Assembly: GCF_910592395.1 (NCBI RefSeq)
Contig: NC_088308.1
Location: 12,045,001 to 12,109,000 of the forward strand
Source: Lineus longissimus
Lineage: Eukaryota > Nemertea > Pilidiophora > Heteronemertea > Lineidae
DNA: 64,000 bases
Direction of reading: 5' to 3'
Below the pieces are notes generated by a model, which was given only the letters and a program-made list of their open reading frames with translations, searched no databases and had not been told where the DNA came from. Positions within the stretch are counted from its first letter, which is position 1, and every line of letters starts with the position of its first letter. Below, piece by piece: positions 23,288 through 34,764 of the stretch. A program made the position numbers and the translations under genes.

Positions 23288-24992
23288 GTACACAATATTT
23301 TTTTTAAATATCATTTTCTCTCTTTTTCTATTCATAACTGTAACTTGATTTGTTGCGTAGGCATTGCATAGGCCTTAGAAATAGGTATATCAAATTTCCA
23401 GTATACCGTTATGGTTTTCAATAGTGAAAACACAGCTATCAAGATCATGATGATTGTAAAGATTCAAGGACAATTCCCTCTGCAAAAGGGTTAACTGATA
23501 AATGTACCAATGTTCAAGTTTAATTGTAATTGATCAATTAACATTCATCATAAGTGAGCTAAAAAGAAAGGTACTGGAAAAATAGGTACACAACATTCAT
23601 CATAGAGCTGGATCCAATTAACAATGTGCCTGGCCAATTAGGTCCTAACAGACAAATTACTAGATTTCAGACCAAACACAAGCTATTTAGGGAAATTGGC
23701 AAGAATCTTAATGTGAAATGCCAGGTAGGATGCCAGGTGGGCCTCCCTTTCCCAAGACCCTGGATCCGCCCCTCATAAGAATACGACTCGAGTATTTTAA
23801 AATTTAAAAGAACATGAATGTCAGGGCTTTTGATAACTTTTTTGGTCATTATTGATCTTGATGCACCATTTTGGGAGTTTGGGGTTTTAACGGGCATTGC
23901 AAATACTCCCAACTTGTCAGTATATCCCAGGCTGGGCGTACAGATACTTCCAATTTCCTAAGGTTGGAAGTATAAACTCATGTTATGCAATGCATGTTAT
24001 GTTATGCATTGCATGTTGTGATCCAAAGTTCTCTTGCATCTCAAACCACAGAGTAAGTGTAAGGCTTGTCCTATTTCGCCACCTCGTCGTCTTAGCTGAT
24101 AATGGCTGTTCCAGGCTTCATTATTCATGCTCCATTTCAACAGCTGGACAGCCGACAGGAACCCCTGAATTCCGAAATGAAAGCCCCTAAACAATGGAGC
24201 CAAAGCATGACAGATTGGTACTCGAGTTCCTCGTTGGTGGCACTGCCGTGCAGAATTCGTAATTAGATATTCTAAATATCAGTAACCTTGAGATTCAGTG
24301 ACCAATCACAGCTCTCACTCTGGGCACGTGCCACTAGGATGACTTCACCGGCCGCCAAATATGGTCAGCTACTATCGTAGTAAAACATTTTCATTCATAA
24401 GGCTGTACATGCAACATCGTTCATTGGCCAGCCGCATGTTTAAGAGGACTTGGGCATGGTAGAGTAGCGCCAGCGGGGAATTTTGGAACTAATTGTGAGA
24501 GACATGAGAGACTGACTATCAAGTGCCGGCCGTGCTGAGGAGTGTGAGGCGGGCGGGCGGTGAAAGTTTTAAGTTTGACGCCAAACACATTGGGACTCGG
24601 GATTTTTGGACGTCAGAATACACCTTCAGATATATTAGAAAGCGTACGCTGAAATCAGATGTTCATTTAGGGGGTGTCACAATACGTTTTTGGCCCAGAA
24701 AACCTGGCGTATTGCTCTTTTCCACGGGCGTATATACGCCCATACGCCCGTTATCTAAAGTCCTGGAATGTAGTTATTACCAAAAAAAAGTCAGCTCCCC
24801 TGTCGGGCAATTTCTTCAAAGAATTTTCCTCAAATTCATTCCGTAACAAAATTGTCCGCAATGTATTAAACTATTTATAAGGCACCACCTTAGTCACAGA
24901 AGAAGAAAATGGGCAAGAACCAGTTGAAGAGAATAATATTCTAAAAAAAATGTTTGTACCTTATTTACCTATTTTAAGTATTTATGCCATTT
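23288..24992. other. Interior of foldback structure, no gene seen
   Basis: Mostly unremarkable. A perfect 16-bp palindrome GGGCGTATATACGCCC lies at 24726-24741, and ATGTTATGCAATGC-type repeats at 23980-24015. The open frame at 24523-24846 has no recognisable domain. Confidence 0.35.
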
Positions 24993-25188
24993 TTTGTACA
25001 TTTTTTCCGGTACCTTTATTTCCAGTACTTATATCCTGTACTTTTATTTCCGTACCTTTTTCCTGTACCTTTTTTACTGTATACCCCTTTTACGGACACA
25101 ATAAGCTGCAATCCTCATCAGTTTTCACCAATTGCATTTCATTGGAAGTAAAACCTATATTTTCTTGTATTTTCTTGCAAAAACGCTA

Positions 25189-25211
25189 CCAGTGCCAGTG
25201 CCAGTGCCAGG
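25189..25211 (+). repeat. (CCAGTG)n short tandem repeat
   Basis: Nearly four units of a CCAGTG hexamer. Confidence 0.85.
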
Positions 25212-25648
25212 TTATGAACCGACCCAGCTGTGAAGGACAAAAAATTCCCAGGAATAAGTTATCTAGTATAGTACCCATAGGTAGTAGTGATCCCAATACT
25301 GCATACTGGAGTGGTGGTCTAAGGGTTTTGAAACATGTCTCTTTTCTGTTGATTTTGCTTGTTTTAGCAAAGACATTTTTGGAAACAGACTCCACCATTC
25401 TCTGGGTTTATTTTATTTGGATAAGTGAAGGCCTACCTACCTTTGCAATTATAAGCTTCAAAAACATCTTCCTGTATCTTATAGATGGTGGATATTTTAG
25501 GCACTGTGGATGATGAATTGTCGTTTGTAACAGCTTCCTCTGGTTGTCACTGTCCACACACAACCTTAAACATCTATCCTGAAAATAAATTTTTAAATAG
25601 AAAGATGAGGAGACGGCTCACCAGTGAGTGGTACATGTACATGTAGTT

Positions 25649-26450
25649 CAATCAATCAATCAATCAATGTTGGCATTTGTAAAGCGCTCCAATTACTCAG
25701 CGAGTGGGTATTCTGGAGCGCTTTTTCCCCCAAAGCAATTGCAAAAAGGTGGCCCTTTAGGAGGGACTTGAAAGTCTGGAGGGAATCAATGTTACACTTA
25801 CAGAGCTTTTGCGGCAACTGGTTCCACAGTTTTGGAGCAGCTACCGCAAAGGAACGACCACCAAGAGTCTGGCACTTGAACCGAGGAACCTCAAGGAACA
25901 TCGCAGATCCTGATCTGAGGCTTTGGCGATCGAACCTTCCTAATTGAATCATGGATCTAAGATATCCTGGAGCCTCCACAGTCTAGCACTTGAACACCTA
26001 GAGCATAATCTTGTACTGGATACTGAGCTTGACTGGTATTGGTAACCAGTGCAGGTGGACCAGCACAGGGGAAATATGGTCAAACTTTCCCACCAAACAC
26101 ACAACTCTTGCGGCAGAGTTGAAAACCCATTGGAATCGGTTCGAAAACTTGATGGGGATACCATTTATGAGAGAATTTCAATAGTCAAGGTGGGCGATGA
26201 TAAAAGCATGTACCAAGGTCTTGGTGGATATTTCCGACAGAAAGGTTCGAATTTGTCGTATCCGATAGAGACCATAGTAGGCCTTGGCACACACTTTGTT
26301 TACGTGTGTCTCCAAGGACATGTTGCAATCAAACCATGCACCGAGATTGCGAACACAATGGATTGGTTCGAATTTGAGAACGTAGTGAAAAGCTGCTGCT
26401 GTGTCCAGTGGTAAGACCGTTGTGACTGACTTGGGCGTCAGATCGGAGAA
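25649..26450 (-). mobile_element. LINE (CR1/L2-like) 3' end with (TGAT)n tail
   Basis: On the minus strand, successive frames read LINE reverse-transcriptase C-terminal motifs: YGLYRIRQIRTFLS, LVHAFIIAHLDYCNSLI, HISPVLVHLHWLPI, and finally GGRSFAVAAPKLWNQLP. The last lies in an open frame at 25656-25979. The element ends in an (AATC)n run at 25649-25668, i.e. a short repeat tail as in CR1/L2 elements. Frames are broken between motifs, so it is dead and 5'-truncated. Confidence 0.75.
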
Positions 26451-27078
26451 AATATCGTTTGATTGTCCTTACGTCTTGACGTCTCCACCCTGTTGGTGAG
26501 TCGTCGTTGGATGGTTGGCCCTGTGGCGTCACTCTTGGTGGTTGTGACGTCCCGCTCTTGGCGGGTGTGGTTGTCAAGGGTCTTTCCGGGAGAAAGGGTG
26601 TGCGCATGAGTGACGTCATGTCGTCATTCTCGGGCGGGAGATGAGCAGCAGGGTTTAAGTGTGCTCTGAAAACGGTTTCGGTACAGTGGTGACCTCATCA
26701 GTTAAGCTAGTGGACTAGAACGGAGTGTGGCAGGTAGTGTAGCCTGCTTGACCCTTTTGCCGTCCGGTTTGTGAGTCGGACCAGTTCCCTTATTGTATTA
26801 TAGGGGAGCCATACTCTATCATTGTGATATGAGGAGGGTCGGGGCTGGTGTGCTTACGACTGAAATGGTATGGTGTTGTATCTATTTCAGATTTAAAATG
26901 ACATAAGAGTGTTTTGGGGACGAGGATTCTGGGTGATATCCCTGCAAGGTGCTGCATGGTAAACGATATTTCAAAGTGAAGACACCATCAGCTGATTTTT
27001 GCTGATGCGAGAGTGGTGGTAAATCAGGGCTTAAACGGAGAAATAAATGATAGAAACGCTAAAATGGCATGAGCGTGG
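26451..27078 (-). other. Probable Penelope 3' flank, non-coding
   Basis: This lies 3' of the GIY-YIG ORF on the same strand. It contains imperfect TTGTGACGTC/GACGTCTTGACGTC words (26425-26560). No domain recognised; assignment to the Penelope element is by position only. Confidence 0.35.
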
Positions 27079-27810
27079 TTACCAGGACGTGTTGTCCTTG
27101 ATGTTGAGTCCTAGCGGCGACATGGTGCGTAGACGGTGGATCCAGAAGGACTCTCTGGAGAGTCTGGTGGCCTTGGCTTGGGCGCCATCTGGAGGGATGT
27201 GCATGAATTCAAGAACCGAGACAGTGATATCTTCCAGGCCTTGGTGGTCTGGGAGGTTGAAGTGATGGCCTACGACATCGGTGTCGATGTTTTTATTGAC
27301 GCTATAAAAGTGTCCTTGGAAGCGTTCTAGTAGTGAGCGCTTGGTTTCGCCTACATATTGAATGTGACATTGTCTACATTGAATACAATAAATAACATTA
27401 TTGCTTTTACAGCAAATTTTGGTTTTTGTGTTATAGATCTTCCCTGTAGTCCTGCTAGTGATATGTCCAGTTGTGTTAAGGCGTGGACAGTATCTGCATG
27501 TTCTTGGAGAGAGACAGGACCAGCGTGGGGGCTTGGTTGTGCTGGGTGCTGCGACCGTGGAAGGCCCTAGTTTGGCTCGGACTAGGTTGTCCCTGAGGTT
27601 TTTAGGTCTTCTGAAACCATGTATAATAGGTGTCGCATACAGGTGTAGAGTAGTTTTGTGTCTTGCTAGAATGTCCAAGTTGTCCTTTATGATCTCGGCT
27701 GGTTGTTTAAGCGCCGGGTTGAAGGTGGTGACAAAGAAGAAAGGAGCTTTGTCTTCCTCCTGGGTTCCTATTGTGGTAGGGTCTGGATTGAGAAGAGACT
27801 GGGAAGCCAC
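27079..27810 (-). pseudogene. Penelope-like retroelement, C-terminal GIY-YIG endonuclease part
   Basis: An open frame of about 243 residues. It contains a CRYCPRL zinc-type motif, a CCKSNNVIYCIQCRQC cysteine cluster and the GIY-YIG core HIQYVGETKRSLLERFQGH with the expected Tyr, Gly and Arg. HHFNLPDHQGLED follows, then a C-terminal SFWIHRLRTMSPLGLN. These mark the endonuclease domain of Penelope-like elements, which act in target-primed reverse transcription. The reverse transcriptase that should precede it is missing, apparently cut off by the LINE fragment beginning near 27795. The 5' part of the frame (MASQSLLNPDP...) is read-through of that junction. Confidence 0.85.
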
Positions 27811-28390
27811 CTTGACACGGAGAAGGATATAAAGAGAAGAAAAGGCCTAGCCATGGACGCCTTCAACACCCTATCCAAATACTTCACCAACCCAAGAGCC
27901 ACAACCAGAATCAAAATGAACATCTTCAGAACTTTCGTCACCAGCATTTTTCTTTACAACAGTGAACTCTGGACCCTCACGAAACTACTGGGAAACAAAA
28001 TCGACACCTACCAAAGAACCCTCCTGAGAAGAATAATTAATGTCAAAAGAACAGACAGAATCTCAAACCAAGAACTGTACCAAAACCCACTCATGGAGCC
28101 AAGATGTAAAAAGGAGAAGACTGAACTGGCTTGGACACCTCCTAAGACTACCAGAGGGAACACCAGCAAAACAAGCCATAGATGAATTCCGAAAGCCGAC
28201 AAGAAGACCCAGAGGCAAACCAAGAACCACGTGGATGAGCCAAATAAAAACAGACCTTGCTACTATCAACATAAACTTCGATATAGATCACGTGACCGAA
28301 CTGGCAAATGATAGGGCAGCATGGAGATGCCTTGTGACGTGCGCAATGTCAGCCAATGACGGAAAGCGTATTTGATGATGATGATGACTG
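27795..28390 (+). pseudogene. LINE reverse-transcriptase C-terminus, 5'-truncated and frameshifted
   Basis: The frame reads HLDTEKDIKRRKGLAMDAFN then IKMNIFRTFVTSIFLYNSELW and QRTLLRRIINVKR. It shifts near 28085 and continues RRRLNWLGHLLRLPEGTPAKQ, RRPRGKPRTTWMSQIKTDLA, to a stop at 28375. This is the typical tail of LINE ORF2 (thumb and C-terminal region). The 3' end is a GATGATGATGATGACTGG short tail. It interrupts or abuts the Penelope fragment on the opposite strand. Confidence 0.8.
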
Positions 28391-28395
28391 GAAGC

Positions 28396-29520
28396 AAAAT
28401 GAAATGGCCAGGGCCATTGTGCTCACCTCATGTGGAGGAAAGATGGATAAAGAGCATGGTATTGTGTCATGTAGTGTTAGGTTTGATGTAGGTCCAAGCA
28501 ATTACAATTTCCCCAAAATGGCCAATTTACAGTACATTCGACCTCTGTGACCTTGAAAAGTAGGTCAAATCAAAGAAGACCCGGGTGACACATTGAATGG
28601 TTGTTAGAATTAGATGTACCTATGATATAAAATTGGTGCCAATCGGGCAAGTAATACTAGGAATAATGGCATTTTGAAGAATTTAGGATTTGGCCCCCTC
28701 CCTGGAGGCCAAACGGCAAATCAGATCGCACCAAACTTCGGTACCTGAGACCACCTGACCAAGGGGTACATGTGTACTTAATTTGTGATCAATAGTCATT
28801 GCAGTTAAGAAAACGTGCCATAGTTACGGCCCGACGGCCAATTTACGCCATTTGACCTCTGTGACCTTGACAAGAAGGTCAAATTAAAAACCTGTGTGAC
28901 ATATACTGTATGGTGGTTAGATGTACCCATGATATCAAATTGGTGGCAATCGGGCAAGAAGTTAAGGAATAATCACATTTTTAAGGTTTTTGGACTTTGC
29001 CCCCTGGTGGTCAAGTGGTGAATCATATTGGACCAAACTTCTGTCCCTGAGATTACCTGACTAAGGGGTAAATGTGTACCAAATTTGGGATCAATAGTCA
29101 TTGCAGTTTAGAAACGTGCCATCGTTACATCCTAACGGCCAATTTACACTATTTGACCTCTGTGACCTTGAAAAGGAGGGCAAATCAAAAACCCGGAGGA
29201 TATATGATGCACCTTTGCTGGAAGTACCTACCATATTTTTTTCAAAATTTCCCGACTACTATTAAGGGAGATATTGCATATTTTCACTTTTAACGTTTGG
29301 CCCCCTGGTGGCCAAACCATGAAACGAATCGGACCGAAACTTGGTCTCCAAGGTGTCATTACATAAGGGTACATGTGTACCAAGTTTCAACTCAATAGCT
29401 CTAACAGTTACGAAACGTGCCCTGCTAACGGACGACGGACGACGACGGACGACGACGACGACGGACGACGGACGCCACAGTATTGGATAAGCTCACCTCT
29501 GCTAAGAGGTGAGCTAATAA
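28396..29520 (+). repeat. HINE-like element, full length (copy 2)
   Basis: Nearly identical to 22152-23287 along its whole length and in the same orientation. It inserted directly behind the LINE tail. Three modules, a (GAC)n tract at 29427-29475, and the terminal hairpin GCTCACCTCTGCTAAGAGGTGAGC. Confidence 0.8.
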
Positions 29521-29667
29521 TCATTGCCATTTGACCTACTTCTGGGCTCAAGGCGGCCATCTTAGAAAAAATACTTATTTTGTCAATATCTCATGAACCA
29601 TGACATTTTTACTGTCAATAACAGACCTGCCGACCCAATTTTGAAATTTGGTGTAGAAGCTTTGTAA

Positions 29668-30020
29668 AATGAAATGGCCAAGGGCCATTGTGCTCACCGT
29701 ATAGATATTTGGTGGTTAGGATAGGAATTCATCCTGGTTAGGAAACATGCTACATCATGTATAGTAAATGTAGTATAGGTCAAACCAAAGTCAGCATGAC
29801 ATGTGATGTATCGCTGCTTGGAGTTCCATAAAAATATCATCGAAAACAAGTCACTAATAAGCAATATATTGCACTTTTTATCTTTTTTAGTTTAGGCTTC
29901 CGCGTGGCCAAGTCAAGAATCCAATGGGATTGAAATTCGGTGTCCGAGGTTACATGACATAGAGATTCATGTACCAAGTTTCAAGTGATAGCTCTAGCGG
30001 TTAAGAAACTGGCCAGTGGC
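29668..30020 (+). repeat. HINE-like element fragment
   Basis: The 5' end is AAATGGCCAAGGGCCATTGTG-CTCACC, then ATATTTGGTGGTTAGGATAG, matching the rc of 42690-42745. One module follows, then the sequence stops near an insertion point at 30046. Confidence 0.6.
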
Positions 30021-30045
30021 ATAGGTTCACTCAAACAGCAAATTA

Positions 30046-30219
30046 ATGTCCACTTTGGTTCATTTTATCAGCTCTGTTATTCACATTTGATGAGTGTAGC
30101 ATTTTTGGCGCCAAATCAATCGTCGTCTGTTTGGCATGCCGCCGGCCAGCATCTACGCTGGGGCGAGTTTCCTCATTCAAAAGTGAATAACAGCTGATAA
30201 AATGAACCAAAGTGGACAT
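30046..30219. mobile_element. 174-bp foldback MITE
   Basis: The left arm ATGTCCACTTTGGTTCATTT (30046-30090) is repeated inverted at 30170-30219 with few differences. About 75 bases lie between. No duplication was identified. Confidence 0.75.
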
Positions 30220-30428
30220 GTTTGGTGTCATTGGAAAGGGAATTTCATCAGAAACGCAACTGAATAGATAATAAAACAATTCTAACCTGCTGAAGATGCG
30301 AATTTAGTTATTGAAATTTAAAATTAAAATATAAAATATTTTTTGATGCGGGTGGAAAAAGTAATACAGGTGGGGATGATAAACTAACAACTCTTTATAG
30401 GCCTTATCACGGCGTTTGGAGGCAGTAA

Positions 30429-32045
30429 AGCCCGCAGCACACAAGCCGCCAACTTTGGCGACAAGAAGCGTTCGGCTCACGCCTCTTGACGCCAAAGTTG
30501 GCGGCCAGTGGATCCCGGTCAGAGCACACCTGCCCAGAATTGGCGTCCAGTAGCGTCTTTTCCGCCACTTTAGGCTGCCATTTTTAAATCATGTGACATC
30601 AAGACGCAAGCTGATTGGCCATAGCCTCGCCGCCGACGCCAAGTCAGGCGGCCCTCCGTAGCACACTTGGCTTCTTCTTGTTTCAAACGCGGCGACACGC
30701 GTCAAAAATCAAACATGTTTGATAACTCACACAACGTAGTGAGTGTAATGGTTACGTATGTGTATAAAGTGTAAACAAAATTCATATATCCATAATGTCC
30801 ATCGAATCTGAAAAAATTTGTGCAGACCCATGACAGTTCCGGTTCCGGTACAGTTTGTTGCATTCCATACGGGCCGCGCTTGCCGATCCTGCTTTCATGA
30901 CGCACCGCAACCACAGTTACCATGATTCCCATTGTTTCCTTCCTCGTGACGCAATTATTTCATGACGTCATGAGCCATTGACCATTCACGCAAGTAGATT
31001 TATTCACACCGGCGCCACTGAAGTGCGGGTGTGGGACATCATGATTTTAAAAATCGTCTGCTAGGACATATGTACAGGACAACGTCGGCGGAGACAGATG
31101 TGACATTTTATTGCAGACCAAAGCAAACGTCCTCTTCTTCTCGATTTACGTACTTTACTTCAAAAAAGTCAGTTTTAACACTACTGCACAATTATAGAGT
31201 GGTCTTAAAGTTCCATTTGGATAGAGATTTGACGGACTGATTTGGAAATTCATTCCAACCATGCAACTGTTTCAGAAATGAGAAACAGCTCCTGGGTGTC
31301 ATGACATGCATGATGTGTCTTGCCTCTGCATTTTTGTACTCAGACATGTCAACTTTCATATCATTGAAGAAATAATTCATTCCAATGGTATATCAATCAC
31401 ATCATTTATTTAAAAATCGTCTGCTAGGACATACAGGACAACGTCGGTGGAGACAGTTGTGACATTTCAATTTTCATTGCATAGAGATTTGACGGACTGA
31501 TTTGGCAATTCATTCCAACCATGCAACTGTTTCAGAAATGAGAAAAAGCTCCTGGGTGTCATGACATGCATTCAATTATTATTTCACCACAAAGAGCTGC
31601 TTCTTTCAGCAGATATGAGACAGCTACCGGGGCGGGGACTATTTCTTTATGGGGCCTTATTGTTCAGCGTCTCCAAGGAATTCTATTTTTAGAGTCCAAT
31701 GGGGGGGGGTTGGGGGGGGGCCTTCCCCCCAATGTACTGACTAAAACCTGTCACTTTCAGAGAACGGGGAGGGGGTTTGGGGGACTCATCCCCCAATGTA
31801 CTGGCTATATATGTCAGAAGGACGGGGGTTTGGGGGCTCCCCCATGTCAAACAGTTGTGTGAGTTCACTAGAGATTGCTCTTTACATATTATTTGGTGTT
31901 TAGTTGCGGCAAGTGGTGGCAAGTGGCGTCAAGTCGCGTTCGCCGATGCCGTTCGTAGCAGACTAGGGATTTTTCAGGCATTCAGGTCTCTTGCGGCAAA
32001 AAACGGCTGTGAACGCCGAAGTTGGCGGCTAGTGTGCTGCGGGCT
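30429..32045. mobile_element. PIF/Harbinger-like non-autonomous element, complete, 1617 bp
   Basis: The left end AGCCCGCAGCACACAAGCCG and the inverted right end (rc AGCCCGCAGCACACTAGCCG) match over ~32 bases. It is flanked by TAA at 30426-30428 and 32046-32048, the TWA duplication expected for PIF/Harbinger. Compared with the copy at 2795 it holds an insert of about 1.17 kb (30722-31892). The insert contains a direct duplication (31045-31310 versus 31412-31572) and three G-rich imperfect repeats (31698-31845). No transposase ORF. Confidence 0.8.
31698..31848 (+). repeat. G-rich imperfect tandem repeat, G-quadruplex prone
   Basis: Three imperfect ~50-60-bp units of the form G-run, TTGGGGG, CCCCC, AATGTACTG. 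Runs of 5-10 G occur on the + strand. Confidence 0.6.
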
Positions 32046-32048
32046 TAA

Positions 32049-32891
32049 GAAGGTGGGCTGGCTGCTGACTTTGCGTTGAAATTGGGGATTTCCATGACCT
32101 TTCCACGACCACGTGCATGCTGTTGCCAATGTTGGCCGAAAAAATTCACGACGACCACAACAAATGCTTTGTTTTTTCTACCAAATCGGCCCTCCGAGTC
32201 CGAGTTTGAGAGAAATTGGTAGCAGGTTTAGCTAGATTAATGAATTATTTTAGTACGTAAGCCCTGAACTAACATACCAATTCATCCTGCAGATTTTGAG
32301 ATGATTGCATGCTAAGAAAACCGGCAGAAATCGATTTAAACGGAGGAGAAAATTTATCTGTTTTCGTATGTGCAGCCATATTTATGCTTGAAACACGAGT
32401 TTTGATTGGTCGACATAATTGTTTCGTGGTACTTTTGACCAATAAAATTCGTTGATGTAATTTCGTGTAGGGAAATAGCCGGTGCAGAAACCAACGAGAA
32501 AGTTGAAAATGTAGAGTATTAAATCGCCTTAAATCCTAGTCATCTGCTTTGATTAGCGATGCTTTGTCATAAAGATGTGTTTCTTGATACATGTGTATGC
32601 CCCTTTTTGCAGTAATTTGTCTCGAAACCAAATAGTAGAAATGTCGGATGAATTGTTTACATCTGAGTTCTGACCCTTTGTATGCATACATGTATGTATG
32701 TATTGTATGTACCGGGTTGTACAAATGTTATACAGGCCTAGCCCCATCCTGAACTTCAGGCTACCACGCGGGACTTCATCTTGATCCTCAATGTTTCGAG
32801 ATCGCTAAATCACTCGCCAAAAACCTTTATATTTTCCACCTCAGAAGCTGTCCCCAACCCTCGCCCTCAACTCGCATTCAACGCTTACCAT
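32049..32891. other. Non-coding, nothing recognised
   Basis: A short ATGTATG-type repeat lies at 32682-32710. No gene seen. Confidence 0.35.
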
Positions 32892-33386
32892 TCAGAACGG
32901 CCCCTGGTCAAAACGGCCCTGCTTTAATAGAGTCAAAACGGCCCCGGGTCAAAACCACCCTGGGTAGTACTCGTTTATAGTGGTAGTTCGGGGTGGCCAA
33001 GGCCTTGAGCAGAGTGTAGTTCAAGTTGAGGGTGTCAGCTGAGGGTATTCCATCCTGAGGAAATCTTTTCAAGAGATACTTTTAAAGTCTTTGATGGCAG
33101 GGTCTATAGAGCGAGCGCAAGTATAGTTCAAATTACAGTGCTCTGGACACGACATGTTTTTTAGTCAGAAGTGAGAAGGGTGTGGGGTATCTGTCAACTA
33201 CCCTGTTAACTCCCAGTGACAGGAAGGAACAGAAACTACTCTCTGCTCAACTACCCTCTGCTCAAGGCCCTGGCCACCCCTAACTACCACTAAACTACCC
33301 AGGGCCGTTTTGACCCGGGGCCGATTTGACTTGGGGCCGTTTTGACTCTATTAAAGCAGGGCCGTTTTGACCAGGGGCCATTCTGA
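32892..33386. mobile_element. 495-bp foldback MITE with ~130-bp arms
   Basis: The arms begin TCAGAACGGCCCCTGGTCAA and end with the inverse. Each arm contains tandem GTCAAAACGGCCC words. The match continues through CTGGGTAGT and the CCTTGAGCAGAG word. The target duplication is not clear. Confidence 0.75.
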
Positions 33387-33516
33387 CTTGATACCCATTC
33401 AACTATGAATGCATTGAAGAGTGGCGGTTCTTTAGTCAACCGATCACCTTTTTTTGGGCCGTGAACGGGGGACTCCTTCCTAGTCTATCTTAATGGTAAA
33501 AGTCAAAGACGCCAGA

Positions 33517-33648
33517 CATTGGGTGATATGAATAAAGACTAGCAAATGCTTTTACTCCGGTTTTGTACAGGAAGGCCTAGTGACAGTATAAATGTACATG
33601 GAGAATTAGATAAAAGCATTTCCTAGTCTTTATTCATATCACCCAATG
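33517..33648. mobile_element. 132-bp foldback MITE
   Basis: CATTGGGTGATATGAATAAA at the left is repeated inverted at the right end. The arms extend ~38 bases through AGACTAG and TGCTTTTA. Confidence 0.75.
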
Positions 33649-33684
33649 GCTCGAGAGGCATTTTCTGGCATCATTCATTGACCC

Positions 33685-34626
33685 CAAGGAGGATACCGCG
33701 GTGACGTCACGGCTTTTCCAAGATGGCGCTGCATATTGTAAACAAACTCGATCCACGGCCAAGGGAAAATCAAGTCATCAAAAAAGTTATCAAATCAGAG
33801 TTATTAGTACTTTTCTGCTATGAAATAAGTCTTCAGACAATAAGCTATCATTTGAATAATGAAAAGTGCTGTTTTGATGGGGAAAAATAGGGTTTTTTAA
33901 ACCAAATAGCCGGCACCGATCTTCCAAAATTAGCGATGGTTTCAAAACAGTCTCCCAGATATGGGGCAATCTCTTCATTATCATAATGGGATTTGGAGGC
34001 ATGTTTACAGATTTTACAAGTTTGAGACCTGTAATACCTAAAACTCGCATAGATCCCCATAGATCCCCTCTATTTGTCGAGTTAGCGCCCCTGTAAGATC
34101 ATGCATTTTCGGACACTAGAACGAAATCTTCCTGCGGATATCGCGGTTTCGGTGATGATTTAAGGAGAAATTGACTGTTCTTAGAGTTGTATGGGACAGA
34201 AATGAGTTCATAATTCATGAATACATGAATATATTATGATATGGGCGGGCTTCTAAGTCAAAACAATAACAAACTCAACTGCATCTCTACCGTGTATCGC
34301 GTAGTGCATTGCCTAGTGTATTTCGTAGTGTATTTTAGCGGAGACATTATTTCCCATAATTTCCGCACTTTGGCCACGCCAAACATCTTTTTTATTCGTG
34401 GAAGTTAATCTGCTCTGTAAATTTTATTCTACACAGGAAGAATCCATACTAGGTATTGCAATATTTCATGTCTATTGGTGTTTTTGTGTACAGGAGCGCA
34501 CCAGACAGTGAGACGTGGAGATGTGTTCAGCGCTGGTGCTGTCAGTAGACTGAATCTGATTGGCCATAGCGATCACTAATATGGGTCGGGATCACGTGAT
34601 GTGACGTCACCGCGGTATCCTCCTTG
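33685..34626. mobile_element. Mutator-like MITE, complete, 942 bp with 9-bp duplication
   Basis: Perfect 26-bp terminal inverted repeats begin CAAGGAGGATACCGCGGTG and run through ACGTCAC. The flanks are CATTGACCC at 33676-33684 and 34627-34635. A 9-bp duplication fits Mutator-like elements (Merlin also possible). No transposase. The copy at 6018-6707 is related but lacks one end. Confidence 0.85.
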
Positions 34627-34764
34627 CATTGACCCTGAAGATCTAGGCCTATTGTAAAATGTAAAGATGGTTTGTTGGTCTGACCCTAGGTGGTACCGGC
34701 GACTGCATATCTGGAAAAGGGCCTATTCTATTACTGGTACAGGGAGGTCAGTAGCCCAGGCAGC

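Larger units (their letters stand above)
21961..25088. mobile_element. Second foldback-like structure with 15-bp GGTAC tandem arms
   Basis: The left arm 21961-22034 contains GAAATAAAGGTACAG-type 15-bp units. The right arm about 24993-25078 contains the inverse (CTGTACTTTTATTTC and variants). The interior holds a HINE-like repeat (22152-23287), extra GGTAC words near 23286 and 23575, and unannotated sequence. The arms are shorter and more diverged than in the element at 15.6 kb; one composite element is inferred. Confidence 0.5.

Noticed and set aside
24523-24846. Possible 107-codon gene
   Set aside because: No domain and no splice or codon support; lies inside a repeat-rich foldback structure.
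26049-26414. Plus-strand open frame of 121 codons
   Set aside because: The minus strand of the same stretch carries LINE reverse-transcriptase motifs.
27079-27810. Homing endonuclease or intron-encoded GIY-YIG gene
   Set aside because: The cysteine cluster and flanking motifs match the endonuclease of Penelope-like retroelements, and a LINE neighbour fits a repeat context.
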